Shown: piece after piece, positions 31,986 through 41,160 of the stretch
Numbering within the stretch: the first letter of the stretch is position 1
Layout: every line of letters begins with the position of its first letter
Origin: Candidatus Omnitrophota bacterium
GTDB lineage: Bacteria; Hinthialibacterota; Hinthialibacteria; OLB16
Reading direction: 5' to 3'
NCBI GenBank assembly: GCA_020632575.1
Contig: JACKFH010000011.1
Location: 1-64,000 of the forward strand
Length of the DNA stretch: 64,000 bases
Translations under genes and position numbers: made by a program
The notes under the pieces: model-generated
Seen by the model: the letters and a program-made list of their open reading frames with translations, nothing else
What the model was told of the DNA's origin: nothing
Database searches by the model: none

Positions 31986-34409
31986 ATGCCAGCGCTGAAT
32001 TTGGATTATCGAACCGCCACAAGAACCCTCGATTGGCGGAAACTGAATAAGATCGAGGATCCCCGAGAGGTGATCGCTCGTCACGATTGGAAGATCGAGG
32101 AACCCCAATTGAATTGGTTGGAGGGGGTTCCCTTGGGCAATGGGGATATGGCCTCAATGTATTTTGGCGCCCCGAATCGAATGATGTGGCTGATCAACAA
32201 GGGGGATCTGTGGGATCACCGGGTGCCGGGGGGCGACTCCAATTTGCCGCAGGTTCCTTTCCGTCAGATTTCCAATTGGATCGCCGAAAAGGATTGGAAG
32301 AGCATCAACAAGATCGAAGAGCGGGGGAAGAATCTCACCCCGAGGCACTACCTCTCTTTTCAACCGGCGGCATGGGTGATTCTCGAGCCGATCGGTGAAT
32401 CCTCCTTTTCCAATTACAAGCAAAGCCACTCGATGCTGACTGGCGAGGTGACCACCAACTGGACCAGCGACTTCATGGCAAGTCCCTTGGCGCCAACTAA
32501 ATACGAACTCCAGACCTTCCTTGCGGCCGATCAGAATGTGCTTCGAATTCGGATCGAGGCGGATCGTCCGCTTCGAAACATCCGCGCCAGGTTGCTGAGG
32601 CCCCACCTGCAACACCTGCCGGATCCAATTTTCCGTCACCGAGGAACGCTCTTGGAATTGCAATACACCTTCCCGGACAACCTCTTCTATGTGGTCGGCC
32701 TGGAGAGCGACATCCCCTCCCGCCTCGGTAGCCAGGACAACACCGAGGCCTCGATCATCTTCGACGATCTCGATGACACCTCCCTGGAGGTGCGTGTGGT
32801 GGTGGCTTGTTCGGAGACCACCTCTTCTCCTGAAGATCGAGTCCGGGCCACTCTGAATGTCGAAAAGCCGCAACGCTACCGCGGGGCGATCCGACGCAAT
32901 CAACAGGCGATGGAGAAATACTGGTATCGATCCGGGTTTTCCTGGCCGGACCACCCGAAGATCGAAAAGTTTTGGTATCTCAGCCAATACCTGTTGGGAA
33001 CCTGCTCGGCGGTCGGCAAGCAGGCGATGGGGCTGCAGGGTCTGTATAGCGGTCACGGGTTCCCGCCGTGGCATGGCGGCTACCGGACGGACCTTCACCT
33101 TCAGATGTCCTACTGGGGGGCTTTCGCCTCCAACCGGTTGGACATGATTGAACCGTATATCCGACTTTTTGCTCTGGAACTGCGGGATCAGATGCGAACC
33201 GATACGGCGCGTCACTGGGGGTGGGGCGGGGTCAAGGTTCCACTCTCCTTCGGCCCCCGCGGACAGGAACTTTCCACTTGGCTGGCCGCGAAGGAGTGGC
33301 CGGGGGGCACCGCTTGGGTGGCCATCGATTTCCTGAAGATTTGGGAACACTCCAGCGATGACATCTATCTGACCACGGTCGCGTATAACTTCGCTTTGGA
33401 ATGCGCCGAGTTCCTCGAAAACTGGTTGTTCCAGGATGGCCCCGAAAAGGTGACTGTGTTCCCCTCGTTCTGCCCGAATATGGGGAAAGGGACGCCCGAG
33501 GCCTGGGTGGAAAACCCTCCCGGAGACATCGCGCTGATCAAGACGCTGTTCACCAAGTTGATGGAGATCTCCGACCACGCGGAAATCCGTGAGGATCCGA
33601 AGCGAGTCGAACGGTGGCAATACATTCTCGACCATCTCCCGGATTATCCGATGCAGAATGGCAAATGGGCGGATGGTCGGAATGTCGATTTCGACCAACC
33701 GCACCGATACCTGACAAAAATGATGGCGGTTTATCCATTGGACGAAGTCAATTTGTCTTCCTCGAAATCGGATATGAAGACCGCCAACGCCACCCTCTCC
33801 GGATTGGAGGAACTGGGTTGGGAGCGGGCGGTCGGTTTCACCATGATCTGGCTCGCGGCGATTCACGCACGATTGGGGAATTTCACGCGAGCGATCGAGA
33901 CTTTGGAAACTTTTATCGATCGTTACGCCCGGGTCAACGGCCTCAACAGTCATTTTCCACTTAACGGGGAAACCCCCTCCAACCTGTTTCAGATCGACGC
34001 CAACCTTGGGTTCGCCGGGGCTGTCAATGAACTCTTCCTTCAGTGCACCGACGGGGTGATTCGACTCTTCCCGGGGGTTCCGAAGAACACCACAGCCCAG
34101 TTTTGGGGATGGAGAACCTGCGAGGGTCACTTAGTGGCCGCCACCATGGAAAAGGGGAAGGTCGAAGCGGTCCTGATCGAGGCGACACGCGCTTGCGAGG
34201 TCCAGCTCCTTTCGCCCTTCGCGAAAACCCGGTTGAGTTACAAGATCCGAACCAAGACCAAGTCCGAGAACAAGACGGTGGCGAACAAGAAGGGGAAGGT
34301 GTTGAGTTTCACTCTCAAAGCGGGACAACGCCTCGAGATTGGGAAGATGATTTTGACCTCTCCCAAGAAGACCGCCTCGACCGACACTTCCGAGGAAGAA
34401 GAGGAGTAA
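31986..34409 (+). CDS. GH95-like glycoside hydrolase with altered active-site pair
   Basis: 807 residues from ATG 31986, with TAGGAG upstream; the longer frame (from 31779) has an un-protein-like extension. No signal peptide, so probably cytoplasmic. The N-terminal beta domain (about 45-270) begins with the family-like WLEGVPLGNGDMASMYFG. The (alpha/alpha)6 barrel (about 310-690) includes SQYLLGTCSAVGKQAMGLQGLYSG, WHGGYRTDLHLQMSYWGAF, RLGNFTRAIETLETF and NLFQIDANLGFAGAVNELFLQ, matching GH95 landmarks. In GH95 alpha-L-fucosidases the segment before MNYW carries a catalytic Asn-x-Asn; here it reads Asp-Leu-His, so the mechanism or substrate may differ. Followed by a secreted glycosidase-like gene and ppk1. 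Confidence 0.78.
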   Translation: MPALNLDYRTATRTLDWRKLNKIEDPREVIARHDWKIEEPQLNWLEGVPLGNGDMASMYFGAPNRMMWLINKGDLWDHRVPGGDSNLPQVPFRQISNWIAEKDWKSINKIEERGKNLTPRHYLSFQPAAWVILEPIGESSFSNYKQSHSMLTGEVTTNWTSDFMASPLAPTKYELQTFLAADQNVLRIRIEADRPLRNIRARLLRPHLQHLPDPIFRHRGTLLELQYTFPDNLFYVVGLESDIPSRLGSQDNTEASIIFDDLDDTSLEVRVVVACSETTSSPEDRVRATLNVEKPQRYRGAIRRNQQAMEKYWYRSGFSWPDHPKIEKFWYLSQYLLGTCSAVGKQAMGLQGLYSGHGFPPWHGGYRTDLHLQMSYWGAFASNRLDMIEPYIRLFALELRDQMRTDTARHWGWGGVKVPLSFGPRGQELSTWLAAKEWPGGTAWVAIDFLKIWEHSSDDIYLTTVAYNFALECAEFLENWLFQDGPEKVTVFPSFCPNMGKGTPEAWVENPPGDIALIKTLFTKLMEISDHAEIREDPKRVERWQYILDHLPDYPMQNGKWADGRNVDFDQPHRYLTKMMAVYPLDEVNLSSSKSDMKTANATLSGLEELGWERAVGFTMIWLAAIHARLGNFTRAIETLETFIDRYARVNGLNSHFPLNGETPSNLFQIDANLGFAGAVNELFLQCTDGVIRLFPGVPKNTTAQFWGWRTCEGHLVAATMEKGKVEAVLIEATRACEVQLLSPFAKTRLSYKIRTKTKSENKTVANKKGKVLSFTLKAGQRLEIGKMILTSPKKTASTDTSEEEEE

Positions 34410-34523
34410 CCGACGTTCGATCGATCCCACTGTTCACGGCGCAATGCCGGCAACGAGACCAAGGGGAGGACCGAGAGGGGGCCACGATCGGCTTGCTCTG
34501 TCGGTTCGAGATTCGGTCGGGGA

Positions 34524-36815
34524 TTGCGAACATCCGTCCTCCTCTTCCTGACGTTTTCTTGGCTAGCGTCCCTGAGTTTCGCTGAGAACGAGGGACTATC
34601 CGACTCGCTCGAGGGGACGCCGCCGATTCTCGGCTGCTGGTTCTGGCACGAGAGCGAGTTCGAACCGGAGGGCTATCGGCCCTACCTCGACCTCATCGCG
34701 GAAAAGTCCCCTTTCGATATCTTGACCACCAGCCTACGCGTCAAAGACCGCGAGCTGGTCGATCCCGAAACCCGGTCCCAAGTTAAAGAGGCGGTCGAAT
34801 ATGCGCGATCGTTGGGTGTGGGCATCGCTCTCGACCTCGATGTGCGTTTGGCGCGGGGTGGGTTTCGCGAAAAATTCCCGGATGAACAGCAGTGGATGAT
34901 TCGGCTGAGGGATGTCCAACTCGACGAACTCGGACGCGGGGAAATCTCGATCGAAAGCGCCCATCTCTCCGACCATTACACCCACCGGACTACGCCTTAC
35001 ATCCCTTTATCGGGTCGCGTCGAGAGAATCTTCCTCTTTGAACGGGGACCGGGAGGGGTCTTGCCGGGAACCGTCCATGAGATTGACCGAAAGGATTGCG
35101 GGGTTGTTGCGGAAGGGACGGACGAGGTCTCCATACGTGTCGATTTGGGCAAGAACGAGGCGGGAAAAACATTGTGTTTGGCGGCGGGGTTCGAGCATTT
35201 CACCCCGGCGGTTTTCGCGCCTCACCTTCTGGAATACCAAGAGGGCCTATTGGAACTTTATGGCGATTTGCCTTTGGCGGGAGCATGCAAGGATGAATGG
35301 GGGTTTCCGCCCGACTTCAAGGGTTGCCCTGACAAGAACGATTATTGGTATTCGACCTATCGGGCCGAGGCTTACCGCGAGGAGATGGATGGGCGCGACC
35401 TGATCCGTGATTTCCTTTTGATGACTTATGGGGAAGAGGGGAAAGAGGCGGAGCGGGTCAAGGCGATCAATCATTTCATGAGAATGTCTTACCGAAGAAA
35501 CGGTGAGATCGAGACTCAATTCTATCGGGCCACGAAGAAAGTCTTTGGCCAAGACGCGTTGGTGGCGACTCACCCCACCTGGTATCCTTTCCCGGGGGTT
35601 CAGGAGTTCAAGAAGAACGGCCTGGACTGGTGGATCGCCAAACGGGATTTGGCGCAAACCGACGAGTCGACACCCTACTCGGTGAGGACCTCACTGGCGA
35701 AGAAGTGGGGAAGCCGAATTTGGTGCAACATGTACTATTCGGAGGATCCCGAGGACTATGTCCGAGAGATGTGGCGCGGGGCTCTCTCTGGCGGGAGAAT
35801 CAATTACCACCCTCCTTGGCCGACCACCCAAACCGGGAGTTTGATGGCGGGGCAGAAGGCGGTGCTGGGGTCCGACCGGATGCGGGGCGAAGTTCGAGTG
35901 AGGCTTCTCGATTTCATTTCGGACACTCCATTGGATTGCCCCGTGGCGGTGATCTTCGGTCACGCCGCCGCGATGAATTGGAGTCATGCGAACTATGCCG
36001 AAACGGGAGTCGCCTTGGCCGACGGGTTCTGGCGATCGGGGCGCCCCGCGGATCTCATTCCCTCCTCGGAAATATGGAACGGTTCACTCCGGATGGGGGA
36101 GGATGGACGGCTTCGATACGGACCACAAAGTTACGATGTCGCGGTTCTCATCAATCCTGAATTCGAACCCGCGGAGGCGATCCCGTTTCTGGAGGGATTC
36201 AGTCCCGAAAGGACGACGATCTTCTTGCTCGGCGACCGGACTATGGATTTCGAGGGGCATCCAACCGAAAGACTGTCGCAGTCCTGGCCAAAGGATCGGA
36301 TGGTCGGTTCGAAGGAGGAGGCGCTGGAGGAAGGCCTCAAGCGACTTCGTGAGATGGGAGTTGCTTCGCAATCTCCCGCCACCGAGGTCCTAAAGGATTT
36401 CGGATACGAGTCCGCGGCGCCAAGTCGGCATGGGATGGCGCGCCTGATCGATGGGACCCACCTGTTCATTCATGGCGAAAAGTCCGCCTCTGGAGATCGG
36501 GTGGCCAGTGTCTTTCAAGTGGACGGCCACGAATTCCAAGCCGATTTCGAGGGTGTTTTGGGCGTTCGTTTCGACAATGAGGGGCAAGTGGTCGCCCTCG
36601 CGGCGGGCGGGCTCAAGTCGTTTCGCTCAAATAATCTTACATTAGCACTCGACAAACGCCTCGACTTTGCTTTAAAACGGAACCAGAGAGGCGAGATCGA
36701 AGGCATTTATTATAACGAAAGCGAAGCGCCGCCGAAGGAGATGGAAGATTTGGGTGGCCGGTGGACCTGGAAACAGTTCCCAAGAACGCTGGCAACCCGG
36801 CCCATAAAACCATAA
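34524..36815 (+). CDS. Secreted glycosidase-like protein with trimerisation-type domain
   Basis: 763 residues with a TTG start and a clear signal peptide (RTSVLLFLTFSWLASLSFAENEG). The first half looks like a clan-A TIM barrel: ILGCWFWHESEF, DILTTSLRVKDRELVDPETR, LGVGIALDLDVRLARGG, LPLAGACKDEWGFPPDF (possible acid Glu), LVATHPTWYPFPG, WCNMYYSEDPEDYVREMWRGAL and GRINYHPPWP. The middle part, about 460-600, with CPVAVIFGHAAAMNWSHANYAE and PSSEIWNGS, resembles the amidotransferase-like trimerisation domain of beta-galactosidases. The C-terminus is beta-rich. I cannot name a GH family. It follows the GH95-like gene by 114 bp and precedes ppk1 by 5 bp. Confidence 0.6.
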   Translation: MRTSVLLFLTFSWLASLSFAENEGLSDSLEGTPPILGCWFWHESEFEPEGYRPYLDLIAEKSPFDILTTSLRVKDRELVDPETRSQVKEAVEYARSLGVGIALDLDVRLARGGFREKFPDEQQWMIRLRDVQLDELGRGEISIESAHLSDHYTHRTTPYIPLSGRVERIFLFERGPGGVLPGTVHEIDRKDCGVVAEGTDEVSIRVDLGKNEAGKTLCLAAGFEHFTPAVFAPHLLEYQEGLLELYGDLPLAGACKDEWGFPPDFKGCPDKNDYWYSTYRAEAYREEMDGRDLIRDFLLMTYGEEGKEAERVKAINHFMRMSYRRNGEIETQFYRATKKVFGQDALVATHPTWYPFPGVQEFKKNGLDWWIAKRDLAQTDESTPYSVRTSLAKKWGSRIWCNMYYSEDPEDYVREMWRGALSGGRINYHPPWPTTQTGSLMAGQKAVLGSDRMRGEVRVRLLDFISDTPLDCPVAVIFGHAAAMNWSHANYAETGVALADGFWRSGRPADLIPSSEIWNGSLRMGEDGRLRYGPQSYDVAVLINPEFEPAEAIPFLEGFSPERTTIFLLGDRTMDFEGHPTERLSQSWPKDRMVGSKEEALEEGLKRLREMGVASQSPATEVLKDFGYESAAPSRHGMARLIDGTHLFIHGEKSASGDRVASVFQVDGHEFQADFEGVLGVRFDNEGQVVALAAGGLKSFRSNNLTLALDKRLDFALKRNQRGEIEGIYYNESEAPPKEMEDLGGRWTWKQFPRTLATRPIKP

Positions 36816-36820
36816 CGAGA

Positions 36821-38974
36821 ATGAACACGAAACTGAGATTGTCTCCCTTACAAGTCGGTCAAATCGCCGAGGCTCAACCTCTGGCCGCTTCGGTTTTGAG
36901 GCAGCGCAAGGCGGAAATGGCCGAAAGTTCGATGGAAAACCTCAACCAACTCCGCGAAATGTCGGTGCTCTCGTTCAACGAGCGAGTCCTTCAGGAGGCG
37001 GAGGACTCTCGCAATCCGCTGATGGAACGGCTGAAGTTCTTGGGAATTTTCTCCTCCAACATGGATGAGTTCTTCAAGGTGCGAGTGGCGAGCATCCATC
37101 GTCGCTTGGAGGTTGGCCACGACCCCTTACTCGAAATTCTGGTGGAGGAGATCGGGAATAAGTCCCGAGGGTTGGACGATCGTTTCCGGAAAGCCTACTC
37201 CAATATCATCAAAGCGCTCGAGAGAAAGGGCGTCCGGATTGTCAGCGAAAAGGAGATCGACACCAAGAAGCGCGCGCTTGCCGAATTCCTGGACAATTAC
37301 TTCCACGAAAATGTCTTCCCCAGTTTGGTTCCGATCATCCTTGGTCAGGGGCAGCCCTTCCCGCAGTTGACCGATGGTCAAATCTATTTCGGCATCGCGA
37401 TGTACGGAAAAGCGGTGCTCTATTCCCTTCTGCAGATACCGCCGAAGTTGCCTCGATTCATCAACTTGCCCAACGGGAATATCATGTATCTCGATGACCT
37501 CATCCGGTATTCCCTGGATAAGGTGTTCAACATTTTCGAATACGAGCGAATCGAAGCTTACGAGATGAAGATATCCAGGGACGCGCAGTTGGATATCGAC
37601 AACGATTTTTCCGAAAGTTACATCAAGAAGATGGAGCGTGTCCTGAACCAGCGAAAGGGCGGAAGGCCGACTCGGCTGGTCTACGACGAAGCGATGCCTC
37701 CGGAAATGCTGGTGATGTTCTGCCGCGAGCTGCAAATCACCGCCGACGACATGCTCATTCCCGGCGGGCGTTACCACAATATGAAGGACCTGATGCAGTT
37801 TCCAAAACTCAGCCCGGACCTTCACTACAAGAAACAATCCGCCGCGAAACATCGGGTGTTGGATGACAGCACCACTCCCATCATGGAGGTGATCGAGAAT
37901 CAGGATCTGTTGGTGACCTATCCCTACCAGAGCTTCGATCACATCATTCGCCTTCTGCGTGAGGCGGCGATCGATCCCTTTGTGGACGAGATCAAGATCA
38001 CCCTTTACCGGACCGCCAAGACCTCTCAGGTGGTCAACGCGATTCTGAACGCGGCGAGGAACGGAAAAAAGATTTTCGTTTCGATCGAGCTCCAAGCCCG
38101 GTTTGACGAAAAACACAACATCGCGATCGCCAAGAAACTCGCGACCGAGGGGGTTCGGGTCAGTTACGGGGCCCCGCCGATGAAGGTGCACAGCAAATTG
38201 ATCCTGATCCGGAGACGACATCAGACGTTCGCCTGCCTCTCGACCGGCAATTTCAACGAGGACACCGGTCGGTTGTACGTGGACAGCGCGATGCTGACCC
38301 ATGATTCCAGAATCACAACCGAGGTGGCGCGGGTCTTCGATTATCTCGAGGATGAAAAGCGACCGGCCCTTTCACAAAGACCCGCCTTCCGTCATCTGAT
38401 TGTCTCCCCCTTCCGATCCCGGAAGCGCTTTCTAGACCTGATCGCCGAGGAGACGGGCAAAGGAAAGGCCGGTTATATTTTTCTCAAGGTGAATCATCTG
38501 ACCGACACCAAGATCTTGTCCGGTCTGCGCAAAGCGGCGGACGCGGGGGTGCATGTCGACCTGGTGGTCCGGACAACCTATGGTCTCTTGCCGCACAAAA
38601 ACATCCGCGCGATTTCCATCCTCGACCGTTACCTCGAGCATCAAAGGGTTTACATCTTTGGGCAAGGGAAGGATCAAAAAGTCTTTCTCGGATCGGGAGA
38701 CATGATGGAAAGAAACCTTCTTTGGCGAGTCGAGGTGGGTTTCCCGGTTTATTCCGAACTCCTGAAGAAGCAGGTGGTCCACACCATGGCGCTCCAGATC
38801 TTGGACACTTACAAGGCGAGAACCTTGGACAAAGAGCAGTCCAACCCTTACCAAGAAAAGCGGGATCCCAAGAAGCGGGCCCAGGAAACGACTTACAACT
38901 ATTTCCTCAAACTGTTTGAAAACAGAAAACACCTCTCGAAGGTTCGGCACCTCAAACTTCCCATCAAGTCATAA
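36821..38974 (+). CDS. ppk1: Polyphosphate kinase 1
   Basis: 717 residues from ATG 36821, five bases after the previous stop; ribosome site weak. PPK1 polymerises the gamma-phosphate of ATP into polyphosphate. The family N-terminus (about 35-110) has FNERVLQEA, NPLMERLKFLGIFSSNMDEFFKVRVA; the middle has DLLVTYPYQSFDHIIRLLREAA, EIKITLYR and SIELQARFDEKHNIAIAKKL; the phosphorylated His lies in MKVHSKLILI; and the C-terminal phospholipase-D-like part has STGNFNEDTGRLYVDSAML, TYGLLPH and GSGDMMERNLLWRVEV. About 35 extra residues precede the conserved start. Its place behind two carbohydrate genes is probably operon convenience rather than pathway logic. Confidence 0.96.
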   Translation: MNTKLRLSPLQVGQIAEAQPLAASVLRQRKAEMAESSMENLNQLREMSVLSFNERVLQEAEDSRNPLMERLKFLGIFSSNMDEFFKVRVASIHRRLEVGHDPLLEILVEEIGNKSRGLDDRFRKAYSNIIKALERKGVRIVSEKEIDTKKRALAEFLDNYFHENVFPSLVPIILGQGQPFPQLTDGQIYFGIAMYGKAVLYSLLQIPPKLPRFINLPNGNIMYLDDLIRYSLDKVFNIFEYERIEAYEMKISRDAQLDIDNDFSESYIKKMERVLNQRKGGRPTRLVYDEAMPPEMLVMFCRELQITADDMLIPGGRYHNMKDLMQFPKLSPDLHYKKQSAAKHRVLDDSTTPIMEVIENQDLLVTYPYQSFDHIIRLLREAAIDPFVDEIKITLYRTAKTSQVVNAILNAARNGKKIFVSIELQARFDEKHNIAIAKKLATEGVRVSYGAPPMKVHSKLILIRRRHQTFACLSTGNFNEDTGRLYVDSAMLTHDSRITTEVARVFDYLEDEKRPALSQRPAFRHLIVSPFRSRKRFLDLIAEETGKGKAGYIFLKVNHLTDTKILSGLRKAADAGVHVDLVVRTTYGLLPHKNIRAISILDRYLEHQRVYIFGQGKDQKVFLGSGDMMERNLLWRVEVGFPVYSELLKKQVVHTMALQILDTYKARTLDKEQSNPYQEKRDPKKRAQETTYNYFLKLFENRKHLSKVRHLKLPIKS

Positions 38975-38993
38975 CGATCCGACAGGGTAAGCA

Positions 38994-39026
38994 TAAAAAA
39001 GGGATCGGGTAGAGGCTCCCGATCCC
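38994..39026. terminator. Convergent terminator between ppk1 and the ExeA-like gene
   Basis: A perfect 9-bp stem GGGATCGGG / CCCGATCCC (39001-39026) with loop TAGAGGCT. On the minus strand six U residues follow; on the plus strand no U-tract, so it serves mainly the ExeA-like gene and may stop ppk1 transcripts less well. Confidence 0.85.
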
Positions 39027-39061
39027 AAACTCTTGGAAGATGCACCCGATGAGGCGGGCGA

Positions 39062-40903
39062 TTATTTGAGCGATTTCTCCAATCGGGTCATCGCCTCCAG
39101 GAGACGATCCCTCGAATTGGATTGAGGCTGCGGCGAAGACGCGGCGGGTTGGGTCCGAGTGGATCGTGGCGCCTGCTTGGGAGCGGCGGTCGGTTTCTGT
39201 CCCGCCTTGGGTGCGGGGATCGAAACCACGCCGGTGTTCACAGTCTGGTGGATGAGTCCCTCGGGAACTCCCAACGATTTCGCGTCGAGGGGCTCCGGCT
39301 CGGCTTTGGCCATTTCTTCTTTCGGCTCCTCGCGTTCGGGAAGAGTGAAATCCTCGAGAGAATCCAAGGCGGATTCGGCCTCGGCCACCGCCTCCTCGAT
39401 AGGGGCGGTCTCCTCGACCGCCGGCTCGGCTGGAGGCGCCGCAGCCACAGTCTCGGACTCGGATTCGACAGCAGGCGCGGGTTCCCTTGGAGGAAGCGAT
39501 TCCTCCCTTGGGGGGAACGCATCGCCGATTTTGACTCCCGAGGAGTCGAGTTCCTGAAACTCCTGTTCGAGCGAGGCGGAGATCGCTTGACTGACCGCGA
39601 CGGGATCGATCTGCTCCCAGGATTGGTCGAACACGTCGAGCGGGTAATCCTCAACCGGTTCGGTGGTAGCCACCTCGAAGTCCCGTTCGGGCTCGACTGC
39701 TTCCGTTGCGGCGACATCGACAGGTTCAACCGGGCTTTCGGTCTCGACTGCCGCCGGTTCTTCCTCGGCCAAGACCAGTGTGTCCGCGGAATCCGGCGCG
39801 ACCGACAACCAGGCGCTGACACCCCAACCAGCGCCCAGGATGAACACAATCAACAACGTTCCCAACGCGTAACGCATCCAACCGAGCGGGTGCTCGGGAA
39901 TCCTCGGGTTCTTCGTTCTTTCGTGCATTTTCTTCCCTCGTAGACTGAACTGAAATTTTTTCTTCAGGTCGGCCGCTTTTTGGGTCGCGGTGGCGCTCTT
40001 GTTTTGACGGAGTTTGTACCATTGCATGGCGGGAGATCGCAGCGCGTCGGCGCGATGCAGGAAGCGGTAACTGATGCGGCTCCCCCCCTCTCGAATGTTC
40101 GCGGACAGGACTCGCTTGAGGAGTTCCTTCATCCGCCCGGGTCGGCCGCCGGACTCCTTGACGATTTTCTGGACCGCGAACCAGGAGATTTGCGGAGGTC
40201 GAATCGGATCGGTGGGTTGAGTCTTTTCGTTGATGACCTCGCAGGCGCGTTTGAGCATCCGACGCGCTTCCTCGCCGGCGAGTTTCCATCCTTTGACAAG
40301 GCTCAGATCGTAGGTTCCATGGATCCAGCGCCTCCATCCACGCATCGCCGGATCGCCGAGTTTCTTCTTCAACTCGGGAGAACCCACCAGCAGGACTTGG
40401 ATCATCCGGACGCCGCGGTCCTGATAATCGAGCCAAGGCTGAAGGCGTTTCCAGACAGTGGGGCTGATATCCTGAGCGTCATCGATAATAAGCAGGAGCC
40501 GCTTGTCCTCGGTGCGGAGTTTGCGGAGTTGTTCCACGAGTTGCTCGACGAGGTCGGGCTCCTCCCCCCGCACGAAAAATCCGAGTTGTTTCAGAACCGC
40601 CGAAAGGAAATAAGGGTAAGCGCCATAGGCCTCGAACATCAGCCGTTTTTGGCCTCCGGCCGGGTCCTTGCCCTTTGAAATCAAGACGGTTTCCGATTGT
40701 TCCTCAAGACACTTGCCCACCATTTCGGCTAGGGTCGACTTCCCGGTCTCGGGCGGACCGGTCAACACCTGCCCGACCGCGGCTTCGCGGAACCGGTGGG
40801 CGATACGGCCTAAAACGGTTTTTTGTTCTCGAGTGAGGTCTTCGAGTTGTAGATCTACGCCGGACAGAGTTCCGCCAGCGGTAGGATTCTTCAGTTGGGT
40901 CAT
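39062..40903 (-). CDS. ExeA/MshM-like AAA ATPase with membrane anchor and acidic tail
   Basis: 613 residues from ATG 40903, the longer frame being leader sequence. Residues about 15-280 are an AAA ATPase as in ExeA/MshM: Walker A GPPETGKST, FLSAVLKQLGF, Walker B LLLIIDDAQDIS, sensor LVGSPELKKKL, and GGRPGRMKELLKRVL. A membrane helix follows at about 345-365 (GTLLIVFILGAGWGVSAWL). The periplasmic part is long and highly acidic (Glu/Pro/Ala-rich, 375-540), then ends with basic, Pro/Ser-rich residues near KPTAAPKQAPRST. ExeA has a peptidoglycan-binding domain in this position; I see none here. Such ATPases help assemble type II secretion or type IV pili across peptidoglycan, which would suit the pseudopilins at 29.6-31 kb. 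Confidence 0.82.
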   Translation of the reverse strand: MTQLKNPTAGGTLSGVDLQLEDLTREQKTVLGRIAHRFREAAVGQVLTGPPETGKSTLAEMVGKCLEEQSETVLISKGKDPAGGQKRLMFEAYGAYPYFLSAVLKQLGFFVRGEEPDLVEQLVEQLRKLRTEDKRLLLIIDDAQDISPTVWKRLQPWLDYQDRGVRMIQVLLVGSPELKKKLGDPAMRGWRRWIHGTYDLSLVKGWKLAGEEARRMLKRACEVINEKTQPTDPIRPPQISWFAVQKIVKESGGRPGRMKELLKRVLSANIREGGSRISYRFLHRADALRSPAMQWYKLRQNKSATATQKAADLKKKFQFSLRGKKMHERTKNPRIPEHPLGWMRYALGTLLIVFILGAGWGVSAWLSVAPDSADTLVLAEEEPAAVETESPVEPVDVAATEAVEPERDFEVATTEPVEDYPLDVFDQSWEQIDPVAVSQAISASLEQEFQELDSSGVKIGDAFPPREESLPPREPAPAVESESETVAAAPPAEPAVEETAPIEEAVAEAESALDSLEDFTLPEREEPKEEMAKAEPEPLDAKSLGVPEGLIHQTVNTGVVSIPAPKAGQKPTAAPKQAPRSTRTQPAASSPQPQSNSRDRLLEAMTRLEKSLK

Positions 40904-40955
40904 TCTCTCCCCCTTCCCCTCTGAAAGATTCCCCAAATTTCACTATGTGTACGCT

Positions 40956-40984
40956 ATCGTAGGGAACTTACGAGGGGATGTCAA
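40956..40984 (-). promoter_or_regulatory. Promoter of the ExeA-like gene
   Basis: Minus strand TTGACA (40984-40979), a 17-base spacer, TACGAT (40961-40956). Perfect -35 and good -10; the expected start is about 40949, giving a 45-base leader. Confidence 0.65.
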
Positions 40985-41131
40985 CACGAATATCACAAAT
41001 CCATCAAAATAAGTTGGATAGCATCCGATAATGGAAAGATTGAGTTAGGTGATCGGTTAGGCGCATCCAGAAGAAAGATCCTCCGGAGAGAGGGAAAAGT
41101 AAGGAAAGTGGGTACCCAATCGCGATTCAGT

Positions 41132-41140
41132 TGATATACT
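41132..41140 (+). promoter_or_regulatory. Extended -10 promoter of the TPR operon
   Basis: TGATATACT matches the extended -10 pattern TGnTATAAT with five of six in the hexamer. No -35 is seen. The expected start is about 41147, just ahead of ATGGAGA and the ATG at 41161. Confidence 0.45.
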
Positions 41141-41160
41141 TACGATGGAGACAAAACCAC

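Noticed and set aside
32154..34130. 658-codon open frame on the minus strand
   Set aside because: Antisense to the GH95-like gene, whose plus-strand protein shows clear domain motifs and a good ribosome site. The antisense translation has no domain-like segments; it comes from codon bias.
37127..38302. 391-codon minus-strand frame
   Set aside because: Antisense to ppk1.
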